64,000 nucleotides of DNA from Toxorhynchites rutilus septentrionalis (GCF_029784135.1 NC_073744.1:73779794-73843793); one strand, 5' to 3'. Counted from the first letter of the stretch, positions 13,261-25,283 are shown. Made by a program: numbers and translations. The notes: a model not told the origin generated them from the letters alone.

Positions 13261-15705
13261 CACGACGAGGCTCTAATTTGATCTAATTTTACTCCGAACG
13301 ATATGCCACTGCAAGATAACTCAGATATTTCTCGTTACAATTCAAATCTTGTGGAAGTCTGATTTTTTTTTTCAAAAAGATAATTTCCATTAAAGAAGAG
13401 TTCAAAATAGGGGCTAACACGATCGTTTGCTGTGCTGCGTTTTCGGCTACGAAGGCTCCCGCCTCTGCAAGGTTGGAGTTTCAGATGTTGTCGATACAGA
13501 AACCATTGAGAGGATATGGTAATACTCAGATTTGATGACCTAGAGTTTTCTAGATATCCGAAAAACACACGATACGATCCTCGATTCGTTGTGAAGTTCA
13601 CATCGAATGATCAAATGGATCAACATCGATTGATGTATTGTCTCCAGGAACGATGTTTGGAAATGTGATGGAGATGATTAAACAAGTTCGTAGACTTCAG
13701 AGATTCAGTATATAACCCTGTTTATATAGATTAATTGTGATGTAATTATTCAAATAGTTCTAAAGTTTATATCAAAATCTTATTCGAACCAACAACGAGT
13801 GATATCTTTAGCAACGGATTCGTCCAAATAAGCTTATAGAATTCAGGAGCATTATGTACATTACGAAAACGGAAGCAATTTACATTGACAAGTAACAAGA
13901 CAACTTGACCTTGTTCTGTTCACTTCTGATTCGCATTTCCGTGAAATAAATACGAACAAATCTGGCATCTCTGGAGAGCAATGATACTACGTGTTCTGTC
14001 TGATGCCGCTGTTGCTGCGGTGAGTAAAGTTTATAAAATGAAGATGCCTTTGATATAAACTTGCAACTTTTCCTACTGCTGCTGCTACTACTGATGCAGC
14101 GAGAACCCGAGTATCATTATCATCATTCTCATGATGTACAAGAACTCCGATGGGCTCCAGCGGGCACACAAAAAAAGCTAAGGATTCAATATATCCACAT
14201 AAAAGTCGAAATAAAAGTAAATTTATGAAAATAATATACCTTCACCCTTCGCTCTGGCCAGCGCTTTTTGTAGGAGCATTTTCTGCAGGGAAGGAAGCAA
14301 GCAAGCAAAAAAAAAACGCAAAGAGTTTGCTGGTATTCCGGAATCGCTCGTGTACCATTGCCCCCTGTGTCGGTTTATGACCAGCGGCAGCCAGAGGCAG
14401 TATCAACATCATCATCGGAGCCTCCGCAGCAATGTTGAGAAGCGGTGGATTTGGCGGGGTAGATACAGAGAAAGAGAGAGTGAGATGGAGCAGAAATTTA
14501 TAGTGGGAAAGCAAACATCAGACGAAGCGCCAGAACACGAAGACGAGAAGGGGTTACTTTAAGACGCTGGAAGCGCCGGACGGAAAACATTTTCCGTACG
14601 AAAAAGCTATAACAGTCGAAAATGGATCCATAAAATTCCGCCTTAGAATATTTGAAGCCACGATGGTTTGGATGGTAGTATGATCTTTTCTTCCACATCC
14701 GAACTGGTCGTAATTGTCAGTTTAACGAATAAAGAGAGCGATGATGAAATTGGCGGTGGAATTGTTTTGGGGGAAATACACGGCCGAATTTAATTTAATC
14801 CGTCAGGGTCAGACTTGTTGGGAGTGTGTCATCAGTACTTTATGTTTAGTTTTATTTCAATCATAGTTTCCAAATAAGATCCCGAAAGTATATGCAGTCA
14901 GAAGAAACGCGCCCATCGAATCCAAACTCTAATCCGTAATATCAGAGCTGTTCTCACGAGCAGCGGAACAGTAACCCCGTTGGCCGTTCACCTGTTCATG
15001 CAACAACACAACGTGTGATGGTGCAATGCTGTGGCAAAATCAGTTCCCGGAGCATACCCCCGTCGAATGCCGTCGTTTTGCTGACATTTACAGTTCAACT
15101 TCCAGCAATAAAACGTAATTTATGGCTCTGTCCCACAGATATTCTCTGGACCCCGCGTGTGTGTGTGTCCACTTTCCTTTCGACGCCACGTCCGAGGATA
15201 ATGAAAATCGAAGACCACAGCTTTGCGATCCCTGGGATGGCGAACACAATCCTGTGTATTCAGTATGACCATAAATCAAGATATAATTTATTTTTGTGGG
15301 TTTCCTGGAGTGAACTATATTCGATTAGGCTCCATTGGGGTGTTTGTTTCCTTAGTGGAAGTAATTCATTTCTTTTCGCCCACCAATGACACGAAGCCTT
15401 AATGCACTGAATTTGCTGATTGTCGTCCAATATATGTACACTGGTTAAACTTGTTTGGTTATTTGAGAGCTCCCCACAGATCACCGTTAACATTCATAAA
15501 TTACAATCTTAAAAACAGTGGGGTGCTGCGTGAAAATAAGCCGGAGCTATGCGCTCATTGCAACCCAGGTGCGCAATTTTGGAAAATTGTTGCAAGCAAA
15601 AGGGGTAGATGTATCCAGCTGTGACTCGGGTTTCATTTCATTGCTAGCTTCATCTGATGCTGTCTGCTGTCTGGTCTGTTCGATGGTGAGTTTTCGTTGT
15701 AATAA
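13261..15705. other. Host-like non-repetitive island
   Basis: Composition is balanced, with CAG/CTG-type triplet-rich stretches (around 14060-14100 and 14390-14440) and a GA-rich run at 14466-14486. No repeat family was seen. The open frames here are short and overlap on both strands, so none is called. It is a candidate for conserved intronic or regulatory DNA. Confidence 0.35.
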
Positions 15706-15957
15706 TTGACAAATTTCCTGGCACGAGTTGGCAGCAATATCTCAGATTGCAGTGAATCGTTATGGATGAAGAGACGTTGGTCATTTCAGCAACTTTGCAT
15801 ACATGAAATATTAAAAAAATCCCAATTTTTTACTGAAAATTTCAAATCAAAAACTATAACCCCTACACAATCTACAATTGAAAATTTTTTTTATAATGTG
15901 CACTGAAAAAAAAAGATAAAAAAAAGTTTTCGTAAAAAATATATGAATAGTCTATAC
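15706..15957 (+). repeat. Fold-back element arm fragment (family of 2950-5045)
   Basis: GAGTTGGCAGCAATATCTCA, then AACTTTGCATACATGAAATA and CCCTACACAAT match the arms of fold-back element 1. The opposite arm is missing; a Helitron (15958-17163) starts where it would continue. Confidence 0.55.
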
Positions 15958-17163
15958 AATCGGTTTGGTGGTGGTGGTGTGTCTGCCATACAAATGAAAC
16001 ACAAATTTCTGCATTACGCGAGAATTAATCAAGCAAATGAAACCAAATTTGGCATGTGAAGGTTTTAGGGTGCAATAAATGTTTCTATGACGGTTAAACT
16101 CTCCACCATCCCCCCCCCCCCTCCCTAAGGGGCTTCCGTACAAATAAAACACAAATTTCTGAATTACTCGATAATCAATCAAGGAGCTGGAGGTTTTAGG
16201 ATGCAATAAATATTTCTATGGTGGTTAGACACTTCTCCCGCTCTCTAAGGGTGGGCTATCATACAAATGAAACACAAATTTCTGCATAACTAGAAAACTA
16301 ATCAAACAAATGGAGCCAAATTCGGCACTTGAAGGTTTTACGGGGCACGAAACGTTTCCATGGTGAATACACTCCTCCACCCTCTCTAAGGGAGGCTGCC
16401 ATATAAATGAAACACAAACTTCTGCATAACTCGAGAACTTATCAATCAGAATTTGGGATGTGAGGGTTTTTGGGTATGAGAAATGTTTCTATAATGGTAT
16501 GACACCCCTCCCTCCTCTGGAATGGAGAGGGGGTCCCATAAAAATATTACACATATTTTAACCACAAATATTCCAACCAAACATGACAATTGAAAATTTT
16601 CGGAAAACTCTGAAGGAAAATGGGAAAATTCGGAAAATTAAATTCCCATATTTCATAGTGACAAGTGCTGTTAGTCCATTTGATGTTTGCGCTAGCGTAA
16701 TTGATCTTTGTTCGAAACTGGAAATGGATTTTAATGTGATGAAACGCATTCCTATATCTTCTTCTATCTATACCAAAAAAAAAAAAGGATCGCCGGATGT
16801 GTTAATAAGAGCAGAACTCGAGGAAGGAATTGTCCGATTTAGGGCTGTCTTTATTCTATCATATTTTCTGTATAAACTATTTATTCCATGTAACGGAGAA
16901 ACATGTTATTTGCAAGTGGTTGAAAAATCTTGAACGAGAATTGTGTCTGGAAATAATCTGACATTATAATGATGAGTTTTGTTAGAAATACTAGGAATTT
17001 TATAGTAAAAGGTAAATTGAACGGGGTCGAATAGAAGATCAATCAATGAACAGTTCTGCGATTGGACCCATGAACTTGCTCATAGTAAGAAAACGTGAAT
17101 GTTTGAAGGTATTGATAACAAAACACAAATTTTTGGCGGGACGAAGTTTGCCGGGTCAGCTAG
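15958..17163 (+). mobile_element. Non-autonomous Helitron with internal tandem units
   Basis: Four to five degenerate tandem units of ~135-150 bp (starts near 15983, 16133, 16258, 16393 and 16530) each contain a CATACAAATGAAACACAAAT-like block, a GGTTTTAGGGTGCAATAAAT-like block and a C-rich CTCCACCCTCTCTAAGGG-like block. The conserved 3' tail includes TGGACCCATGAACTTGCTCA and GGCGGGACGAAGTTTGCCGG and ends CAGCTAG before host T at 17164. The 5' terminus is missing. Small frames inside are not genes. Confidence 0.65.
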
Positions 17164-17209
17164 TTGATAAGAAAATTTGTTTCATGTTCACTTTCTTCAC
17201 CTGTATGTA

Positions 17210-17710
17210 GTATTTTAATCTGGATCCCTGAAAACTGGAATTTTGGAATTTATAAATCTGACACTTCTATGCCTGAGATTAGATTCTCTACAATATGGAT
17301 GCCTAATCTGGAATCTGGAATTCCAATTTTTATTGGAGTTTGTGTCCGAATCTGAATTCCAGATTCAGGAATCAATGCTCTTCTTGAATTATGATTTTTG
17401 AAGACTTAATCTGGGCTTTATAACCTCTTATTTTTAAGTCTATAATGAAGAATCCAAATCTGGGCTCTGGATCGAGCTGGTAGGATTCGAATTTGTGAAA
17501 TTGAAGATCTTGGATCAGAATCTGGCATTTCTAAACAGAAATTTAGTATGCAGTATACTTTAAAAATAAGAAATCCCATTACGGAATCTGAATTCGAAAA
17601 ATTGATTATAAAATGTGGTGTTCTGGCTCACCATCTTGATTTGCATCTAACATTTCAAACTGGAATTCGGAATTTATAAATTTGTAAATTTTTAATCATG
17701 AATCATTATA
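17210..17710. repeat. Degenerate heptamer satellite block
   Basis: Repeated AATCTGGAAT, GAATTC and AGATTC motifs as in the other heptamer blocks. Confidence 0.55.
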
Positions 17711-19834
17711 AAATTCATTTAGTAGAAAATTAATTATGATAATAAAACAATTATGATAATAAACAGAAAAAGTACAGATGAAAAAGATATTTACCCCTTT
17801 CGATACAGATGAAAATGTGGCAACAATGAAATCTTGCGATTCATACATGAAAAATGTGCAAATCCGTATTTGTAGTGAAACAAAACGTTGTCATGTCACG
17901 CTGGAATGGGTCAGAAGCATAATCACTCCCGAATACGCACCAACGCCACGTGATGTGACCCTTTCGAGTAACAACAAAAAAAAAACTAGTATAAATAAGT
18001 ACCCAACCCTTTGTTTGTTCTGTATTTTTGAGCCACAATTAATTTTGTATCCCCTATTCCCCCGCACACGTACTGCGAAACTGGAATCTTCCGCCCGCCG
18101 AAAATGGAACACACGGCAGAAGGAAAATGTAATTATAGTAACATTCCTGAACGGGAGCCAACCGACCGGATGGAATCTCATTTTCTCAACTGTCACTGTG
18201 CGCACACCGACAAAATCGCGGTCTCTAGGTGCTCCCGTCCACAACAACGGACGGATATCACTCTTCTCTTAGATCCATCCATCCCCCGCCCACAAACAAC
18301 CAGAACCCGGTGAAATCGTTTGTCATTTTACTACACCATTTTTGGGGACGGATGAGACGGATGTAATGTGATATGGGATCAAATGGGTACCGAGATATCT
18401 TTGCCACCGGCAAAGCAAGGGTTACCTTGAGAAGATGAACCCACTCCTCCCCCACCGCTTGGTTCTGTCGCTCCAGCGAAAGATGCCGACAGGAGTACCC
18501 TGGAATGTGATAAATAGCAATCCCGAGAGCCGAGGGGGGGTTCACAAAGTGAGCTGGGATGGCCTTCCCTTCTAGCAAATCCTGGCCAGGAATCAGTGTG
18601 AAAAATTGTCACTGACTGACGAGTGAAATTTTTGATTAAAACTGTTATCATTTGGTGTGGCAGTAATGCGCATTTGGCGAATGTGTGGGGCTGAGTACAT
18701 CTTCCCGTAGCCCCTACCATCAATCAATTTCTCCCGCTGACTGAACAATTTTGAAGTTTTGATCTTCAGATCAAAAGGCCATCCAGAGGCCATTTCCTAT
18801 AAGCTCACGTTAAGAGACCGAAATTGATGGCGATAAAGAAAATGTTTCTAGAGCCAGGTATCCATCGAAAACGGGATTGAGTGAGAGAGAGAGAGAGAGG
18901 CCAAACATTGAACCTCAATCTAATGACACTCCAGGGGCAAATCAAAACTCCAGCTGCCACAGGTTCATCGGAACAACAACCAGCGGGAATTGCTTGCCTT
19001 CGTCCTTTCGTCCATCCGTTAACCGAAACACTCGTCCTCGATGTATTCAAGTGATCCTATTATTTCACATCGCCTTCGAGATAAAGTTAGCTGGCCGCCT
19101 GGCCGCCATTTATCGGAAAGTCATGCATCGATAACTGGCATGTGAAGATGCGAAAGAAACTAGCAAGGAGGGAAGGATCACAGCGGAGCCCCCGGGTTGA
19201 TTTGGTGGCAGAAAGGCAGCTTCGCCCCGTTCACCGAAACGACAACGGCGGTGAGACAGAAGACGAAAAAAAAATAGAAGCTCAATCAACTTCCCATCGA
19301 TTCGATTCTTCGGTTCAATATGGTGAAAAGGTGGCAAAAACAAAATTGCCTTTTGCTGTGTTATTAGGTTTTTTTTCTGACTGTGTGTCCTTCTTTGGTC
19401 GATGACTCCTTTTTACCTTCCGACAGGTTCTCTGCGAATTGCAAGTTTGTTGGTTTTTTTGTTGCGTTTCATTCTGCGAAACGGTATTATGGTGATGATG
19501 ATAGCGCACTCTCTTGATAGACATTTTAGGGGATTGATACCGTTTTTCTTGGCCCGATTGCAGCTGAGCAAAAACCTGATGATGTTGGGAGCTACCTGGG
19601 GTAGTTTTTGTTGTCAAAAGTAAGATGAAAGCAGTCTCCGTTAAGTTGGTTATCATGGTTGAATGGAGGATCGGTATACTATTTCGAGTTTTTTTCGGAA
19701 TAGAGTTCTAGCTTGATGAGTTTTTTTTTGTGAGTAGAAAAATAACTCAATGCAGTGCAAATATGTTTCGAGGGTTGCAAACGGATTCCTTGTAGAACTT
19801 TTTTTCATCCTCATTTATTTTTGTTTTTTTTTGT
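17711..19834. other. Host-like non-repetitive island
   Basis: GC content is higher than in the surrounding TE sequence, with no recognised repeat apart from a (GA)n run at about 18882-18899. Overlapping open frames of up to 164 codons occur on both strands with no recognisable domain, so no gene is called. Confidence 0.35.
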
Positions 19835-20700
19835 CTAGATTCTGGATTTCATATTCTAGATTCCAGATTCTAAACTCTAAACTCTAGACTCTAGATTCTA
19901 GACTCTAGACTTTAGGTTCTAGATTCAGGATGCTAGATTCCAGTTGCTAGGTTCTTGGTTCTAGACGGATATGCATTTGAGACAACAGATTTTAGTTCTC
20001 CAACTCGAGTTGCAGGAGTAGATTTCAGTTACACATTATAGATTCTGGAATCAAGATTTTTTATTCTAGATTTTAGAGTTTTGACTCTAGACTCTAAACT
20101 TTAGATTTTAGATTCTGGATTCTAGATTCTAGATTCTAGATCCTAGATTCTAGATTCTAGATTCTAGATTCTAGATTCTAGATTCTAGATTCTAGATTCT
20201 AGATTCTAGATTCTAGATTCTAGATTCTAGATTCTAGATTCTAGATTCTAGATTCTAGATTCTAGATTCTAGATACTAGATACTAGATTCTAGAATCTAG
20301 ATTCTACATTCTAGGTTCTAGATTCTAGATGCTAGATTCTAGATTCTTGTTTCTTGATTCTAGATTCTAGATTCTAGATTCTTGTTTCTTGATTCTAGAT
20401 TCTAGATTCTAGATTTAAGACTCTAGATCCTAGATCCTAGATTTCAGATTCTAGAATCTAGATTCTAGATCTTTCATTCTAGATTCTATATTTTAGATTC
20501 CAAATTCTTAATTCTAAATTCTAAATTTTATATTCCAAATCCTAGACAGATCTGTACTCCGGATTCATATTTTATATTTAAGACTCCATAAACGCAGATT
20601 CTGAATTACTGATTCATTAGAATCAGTCATTCCAATTCCTCCCTGTGAGAATCAAGTTTTGGGACAAATTCAGACTCAAATTCTGAATTCTAGAGTCAAG
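19835..20700. repeat. GATTCTA heptamer satellite with near-perfect core
   Basis: The core at about 20103-20275 is an almost uninterrupted (GATTCTA)n array with a TCTAGA hexamer in nearly every junction. The flanks at 19835-20100 and 20276-20700 are progressively mutated copies (GACTCTA, GATCCTA, TTTCTTGATTCTA). This gradient from core to edge is the clearest view of the ancestral unit of the decayed heptamer blocks elsewhere. Confidence 0.85.
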
Positions 20701-20706
20701 TTCCTG

Positions 20707-21083
20707 CCCAGCAAACATTAAGTCGTATGAATAGCTATAATTGGAGGCGATATACATACAACCAAGACACATTTGTATGATATATGATGCAGATAACTAG
20801 CATATACACACAAAAGTGGAGGCGATATACGCATATGCCATATTTTGTACGCATATAAAGCCGTATATAACGATATGCGATGCTTTTTGGACTGATATGC
20901 GATTTGATACGACAACGTTACCACTCAATCCATCGATGACATGGAAAATCGTGTTTTTGCATTTTATGCGATTTTAGATATATATGATCGATATTTTGAT
21001 TGATATTTTATGCGATTGTGATTTGATACGAGATTATATGTAACTTATCATGTGCAAAGTTATACGATTTAATGTTTGCTGGG
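20707..21083. mobile_element. MITE with CCCAGCAAACATTAA terminal inverted repeats
   Basis: CCCAGCAAACATTAAGTCGT at 20707 faces ACGATTTAATGTTTGCTGGG at 21064-21083, about 20 bp with one mismatch. The 377-bp interior is AT-rich, repeats TATGCGAT/GATATGCG-type motifs and has no coding sequence. No clear TSD was found, so the superfamily is open. Confidence 0.7.
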
Positions 21084-21389
21084 TGGATACCATATCCCAA
21101 GTTTTCATATTCTGATTCAGAATTTTAAATCATAATTCCCGGATTTCAGATTCAGATGCACACATCAGTGTAATAAATGTATGTAATTATTTTTTCGGAA
21201 TCCAGATTTTTTTTCCTACTACACTCAAAAATAATTTTTAGCACATGTTTTGGCATCTCGATTTAGTAAATTAAATGAGCCTAAAAATAACAGAAAATGA
21301 GCTACTCCCCCATATTGGTATATCATTTGTAGTGACTGGAAAAAAAGGCCGCAGTAAACAATTGCAACAGAAACAACCGTTTAGAAAAA

Positions 21390-21860
21390 GTGTAGGGTGA
21401 TCTTAGTTTGTCCGATTGAGAGTGTTTTCCCGCAACTAGTAAATGCAAATCGATTTTTCTTCATGAGAATCACATATATTCAATATGAGTTTGGGTTTAT
21501 TGAAAAGCCCCAAGTCTCTAGTTGCCAATACTACCATAAGGCGTTGAAATTATTCGATTTTTATGTATTTCAATGATTTTCCTCAAAGAGAAATTATGAT
21601 CATGGTTTGTCCACCTGTGATCATGGTTTGTCCAAAAAATGATCACAGTTTGTCCGGTTTTAGAAATCACCGTTTTTGAATGAAAAAAAAACGAATTTTC
21701 AAGTAGATGTTGCATTTCTCATTGCTTAAGTTCACTGTCATCATACTGATCCATTCATAATTTAGGCTTTCTTCAGAATATTGCCTTTTCTTGGGCAATT
21801 CAAAAGTGTTCACCTCAACACGGGCCTTAACCCCAACCATAAGGTTGTGTACCACATTCG
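21390..21860 (-). mobile_element. Second pogo/Tigger-like remnant
   Basis: It shares the KKRQYSEESLNY N-terminal peptide (minus strand, about 21715-21815) with 380-1112. It also carries GATCATGGTTTGTCC-type sites at 21598, 21617 and 21640 and a related TTAGTTTGTCCG near 21402. Short direct sites beside a transposase N-terminus could be transposase-binding sites. The catalytic region is deleted. Confidence 0.45.
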
Positions 21861-21884
21861 AGTTTTTTGCATATTAACCCATGC

Positions 21885-22112
21885 TTTTTTTTGAGGTCTT
21901 CGTAGCCACATTGGTTGCGCGTTCGTTTAGTAAGCGATCGATCTTGAGTTCAAAAATTCAGGCCCCTCATTGACCATCTTTGTGTTGTTACAGAATAACT
22001 ACGTCCATGCAACAATCATCAGCGATGGAGATCGATCCACGGTCGAAATAAGATCGACTCATCCATACAACTTCTCTGCTCTACAGGAAACATCGGGCTG
22101 CTGTTCTATTAA
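21885..22112 (+). mobile_element. Possible tRNA-like SINE, split by the TTAA fold-back element
   Basis: TCGTAGCCACATTGGTTGCG followed about 45 nt later by TTGAGTTCAAAAATTC looks like degenerate A and B boxes of a tRNA-derived element. The sequence appears to continue beyond the fold-back at 24719 (AACTCAACAATGATCATATC), so the fold-back may have inserted into a TTAA inside it. The assignment is weak. Confidence 0.35.
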
Positions 22113-22182
22113 CACTTTAAGGACCGATAATAAATCTGTAAGACATACGTCTGGGATCGCACGTTTTGACTTCTGTGAAGTT

Positions 22183-22242
22183 GCTTGCTTTGCTTGCATG
22201 TTTTTAAGAGGCTTTAAACTTTGCAGTTCTTTCGCCTCTATG
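22183..22242 (-). mobile_element. 60-bp hairpin retroposon, copy in the fold-back arm
   Basis: TGTGAAGTT is duplicated at 22174-22182 and 22243-22251. Between them, on the minus strand, lies AGAGGCGAAAGAACTGCAAA, then GTTTAAAGCCTCTT and a GCAAGCAAAGCAAGC-type tail. The opposite arm of the fold-back element holds the uninterrupted site (TTGTGTGAAATTAGCGG in inverted orientation), which proves that this is an insertion. Confidence 0.75.
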
Positions 22243-22845
22243 TGTGAAGTTAGCGGATAAAAGTTTTTATTGCGTGCAAGTTTCTGTTCAACATCTTGCT
22301 GGATTTAACGAATAATGAATTATTTCAGTTGAAATAAATTGGTTGTTTATCAAGTAACAACCTTCAAAATCGTGCTCATTAGATAAAGAATTGAATCATT
22401 CATCTCTCCACAAAGTTCATTTTTTTCTTAATCGTGACAGAGAAAAGTTATAGACTGAAACGTAAGCATGGGTCAATATAGAAAAATATACGGAATTTTG
22501 AAAATCAAAAAAAGTTGTTCGAAAAGAGTTATCGAAGTTATTCGATAGAGAAATATTTTACCTATCTTCCAGCCACAATTTTATTATTCGGAAAAGGATC
22601 TGAGAAAAGTTATAGGCCAAGTTGTATCGTACGGAAGAAATTAATTAGAAGAAAAAAATTAAGTCATTTGAAAGGACCGAAAACACATTTTCGAGATAAT
22701 ACTCATTCGATAGATAATATTTATATCTATCTTTAGCCAAATTGTCATTGGTCGAAAAAGGGTCTAAGAAAAGTTATAGGCCAAAACCTGCACAACTTGT
22801 ATGGATGAAAAAAAATAATTTAAAGAAAATTGAAAAAATTGTAAG

Positions 22846-23783
22846 GGGTTGTGCCTTGGTCACTACCGCATTTTCGACGTAGAACTGTAACTCCCAACTG
22901 AATGGAGCAAACAAAAAACAGCCAAAGATTTTTTAGTGTGAAATGCCTAAGCCTAAGCTTCAAATTGTATGATTAGATATTACAGTGCACCCGTGGCCGA
23001 GTGGTTAGCGTCTCACATTATCATGCCGGGTGTTCGGGTTCGATTCCCGTTCTGGTCGGGGGATTTTTCGTCAAAGAAATTTCCTTCGACTTGCACTGTG
23101 GTCACGCGTATTCAAGAGCTTGCCCCTCGGAATACATTCAAGGCGTGTCATTTGGCTTAAGAAATCTCAACTAAGTATTAATAAATGACGCTAGTTAATG
23201 CACATTGAGATGGCAATAGTTCCACGAGGAAACGTTAACGCCATTCAAAAAGATATTACGAGAGATATCAAACACTACCTCCAGGAACCTAGAAAATAAT
23301 GGATTTATTTTTCTCGAACCCAATATTATACGAAAAATATGTTTGATGATGTATTGTAATAGATACGTAAAAATATTTCCTGTCGATTAATACAAATATA
23401 TCTGCGTTAATATAAATATGTTATTTCAAATCGCAGATGTCTTATTTATACCAAACAAGTTGGAAACAGGCGGAAACGAAAGTGTGCAACGAAGTTGCTC
23501 GTTATCAATGGTACGGGTAGGAAAGCATCCAGATCGGCAGAACAAATGTATGAGAAAATTGGAATACTCCCGGTTTTCATAAATTTACACCGTTTAGGGA
23601 TTAGGAAATTGTAATGTGTAGCATATCAAACAAATCTTAGAGAATTTCCGATTAGATTGGTGTGCAAATCATCAGAGTTCGTTAGTAGTGAAACTAGTTA
23701 TTAATGGTAACTTTATTTCATGAAAACGTGACCTGTTTTCTGATTTTGCAGCCTTCCTGAAAGACGTAGTTCTACGTCAAAAG
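22846..23783 (+). repeat. X-family repeat with nested SINE
   Basis: The left end (GGGGTTGTGCCTTGGTCACT, CGACGTAGAACTG) and right end (GACGTAGTTCTACGTCAAAA, 23763-23782) match the copy at 34342-35214. Interior 23430-23760 aligns well with 34866-35190 (ATATCAAACAAATCTTAGAG, AACGTGACCTGTTTTCTGAT). A SINE sits at 22984-23250. Confidence 0.6.
22984..23250 (+). mobile_element. tRNA-derived SINE, family A, copy 1
   Basis: A pol III A box (GTGGCCGAGTGGTTAGCG) and B box (GGTTCGATTCCCG) occur in tRNA-like spacing, followed by a ~190-nt tRNA-unrelated body that matches the copy at 43178-43452. The 9-bp TSD AGATATTAC is at 22975-22983 and 23251-23259. It should not be annotated as a tRNA gene because it lacks a closed acceptor stem and carries the retroposon body. 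Confidence 0.85.
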
Positions 23784-24641
23784 TTGTATGTTATTTTTCT
23801 ACATACATCGAAATACAAATTTCTCTGTAGAATATTCCACGTAAATCCATGTAAATTATGCTTTAAAGTGATTTATACTCCATCTTCATGCGATGATATT
23901 CCACGATTTTAAAGCATTTCAAAAATGGCCTAAAAATTTCGACTTCGCACTTTGTTCCTTCAATTTTTTTTTTCGAGTGTGAAATAGTTCTATTTCCATT
24001 TTCGTTAAATTTATTAATTTCCCTCCTACAACTTGTATACATTTTGGCCCATACATTTTCTCAGACACTTTTCCGGCCAACGAAAAATTGACTGAAGATG
24101 GATAAAAGTGTTCTCCATCCAATGAGTATTATCTCAAAAATGTGTTTTGGGTCCTTCCAAATAGTTTTTTTTAAATTTTCTTTAAATTAATTGATTTCCC
24201 CCATGCAAGTTGTATAGGTTTTGGGCTAAAACTTTTCTTAGACCCTATTCCGACCAATGGAAATTTTGCTAAAGATAGATAAAAATATTCTATATCGAAT
24301 AGGTACTATCTCGAGAAAGTGTTTTGGGTCCTCTATTCTACTCTATTCGAACTTTTTTTTTTTTTTCAAAATTCTGTATATTTTCCTATACTGACCTATG
24401 CTCACGTTTCAGTCTATAACTTTCCTCTGTCACGATCAAGAAAAAAACGAATTATGTCGAAAGATGATTCAATTCTCTATCTAATGAGCATGATTTTGAA
24501 GGTTGCTAATTGATAAACAATCAATTTATTTCAACTGAAATAATTCATTTCATTCAGCAAGACGTTGAACAGAAACTTGCACGCAACAAAAACTTTTATC
24601 CGCTAATTTCACACAAGTCCGTAAAGTAGGAACGCGAAAAC

Positions 24642-24707
24642 GAGAAATCTCGTGAGCGGTCCGCAACGGATGGGACGCGAAATACGAGAAATCTCGTAAG
24701 CGATCCG
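24642..24707. repeat. Paired ACGAGAAATCTCGT hairpins near the right end of the fold-back element
   Basis: The near-perfect palindrome ACGAGAAATCTCGT occurs at 24642-24655 and 24694-24707, each followed by GAGCGGTCCG or AAGCGATCCG. This is a ~50-bp tandem duplication just inside the right terminus. The equivalent position of the left arm is diverged. Confidence 0.6.
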
Positions 24708-24718
24708 TAAAGTGTTAA

Positions 24719-25283
24719 TAACTCAACAATGATCATATCAACTGTCTCCGCTGTCTGGTGGTGTAATTGGATAATGGAAGAACAGAAGGAATACTCTTAC
24801 GCTCAAATGGCTACTGTGTAATGTTCTATTTATAGATATGATAAACATGTGACATGTAGACGATTAAAATTCGGCTCTGTTACAGCTTGAAATCTAATGA
24901 GCGTTAAACAAACAAATGGAATAAAAAAGCCCATGCTTTCTCCATTTCTTCTGTGGAAGTGTGTAATACGCATCCCCTAAGCGAGAATGGTTTTATCTTG
25001 ACCGTGCTCTTAAAATGTAAGGTAACAACTACGTAGATTATTTAACTGTCAGTCATCTGTAATCGGTCTGTATTTTAGATACTGAATAACAAAAGTGCTA
25101 CGAATTTTATTTTGTAAGGCACCCAAATTCTAAAAATGGCAGCAGAAGTATAATATGCCCATGAGTTGTTTCTCTCAGAGACTATAAAGCTCAGAGAAAC
25201 AGCTTGTATGAAAGAGAGATTCCATCAATCTATTCCCTTCATGCCCACCAGCGAAGAGAAGAAACCGTTCCTCCGGTGAGCGT
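24719..25283. other. Sequence between the fold-back and hAT-type elements
   Basis: The first ~70 bp may be the rest of the split tRNA-like SINE. No gene was recognised. Confidence 0.35.

Larger units (their letters stand above)
22113..24714. mobile_element. TTAA-flanked fold-back element, 2.6 kb (piggyBac-like target)
   Basis: TTAA occurs at 22109-22112 and 24715-24718. The ends are CACTTTAAGGACCG and, inverted, CACTTTACGGATCG. The arms (22113-22840 and about 23925-24714) are inverted copies over more than 500 bp: CGGATAAAAGTTTTTATTGC faces GCAACAAAAACTTTTATCCG, and GTGACAGAGAAAAGTTATAG faces CTATAACTTTCCTCTGTCAC. Each arm holds about three degenerate ~165-bp units containing AAAAGTTATAGGCCAA. 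The loop holds an X-family repeat with a nested SINE. No transposase is seen, so it is non-autonomous. The TTAA duplication fits piggyBac-type transposition; other TTAA families are possible. Confidence 0.75.

Noticed and set aside
17778..18272. 164-codon plus-strand open frame
   Set aside because: No domain and competing minus-strand frames of similar length; not supported as a gene.
22984..23060. tRNA gene
   Set aside because: A and B boxes are present, but the sequence is part of a ~270-bp retroposed unit with TSDs and a second copy at 43178; it is a SINE head.
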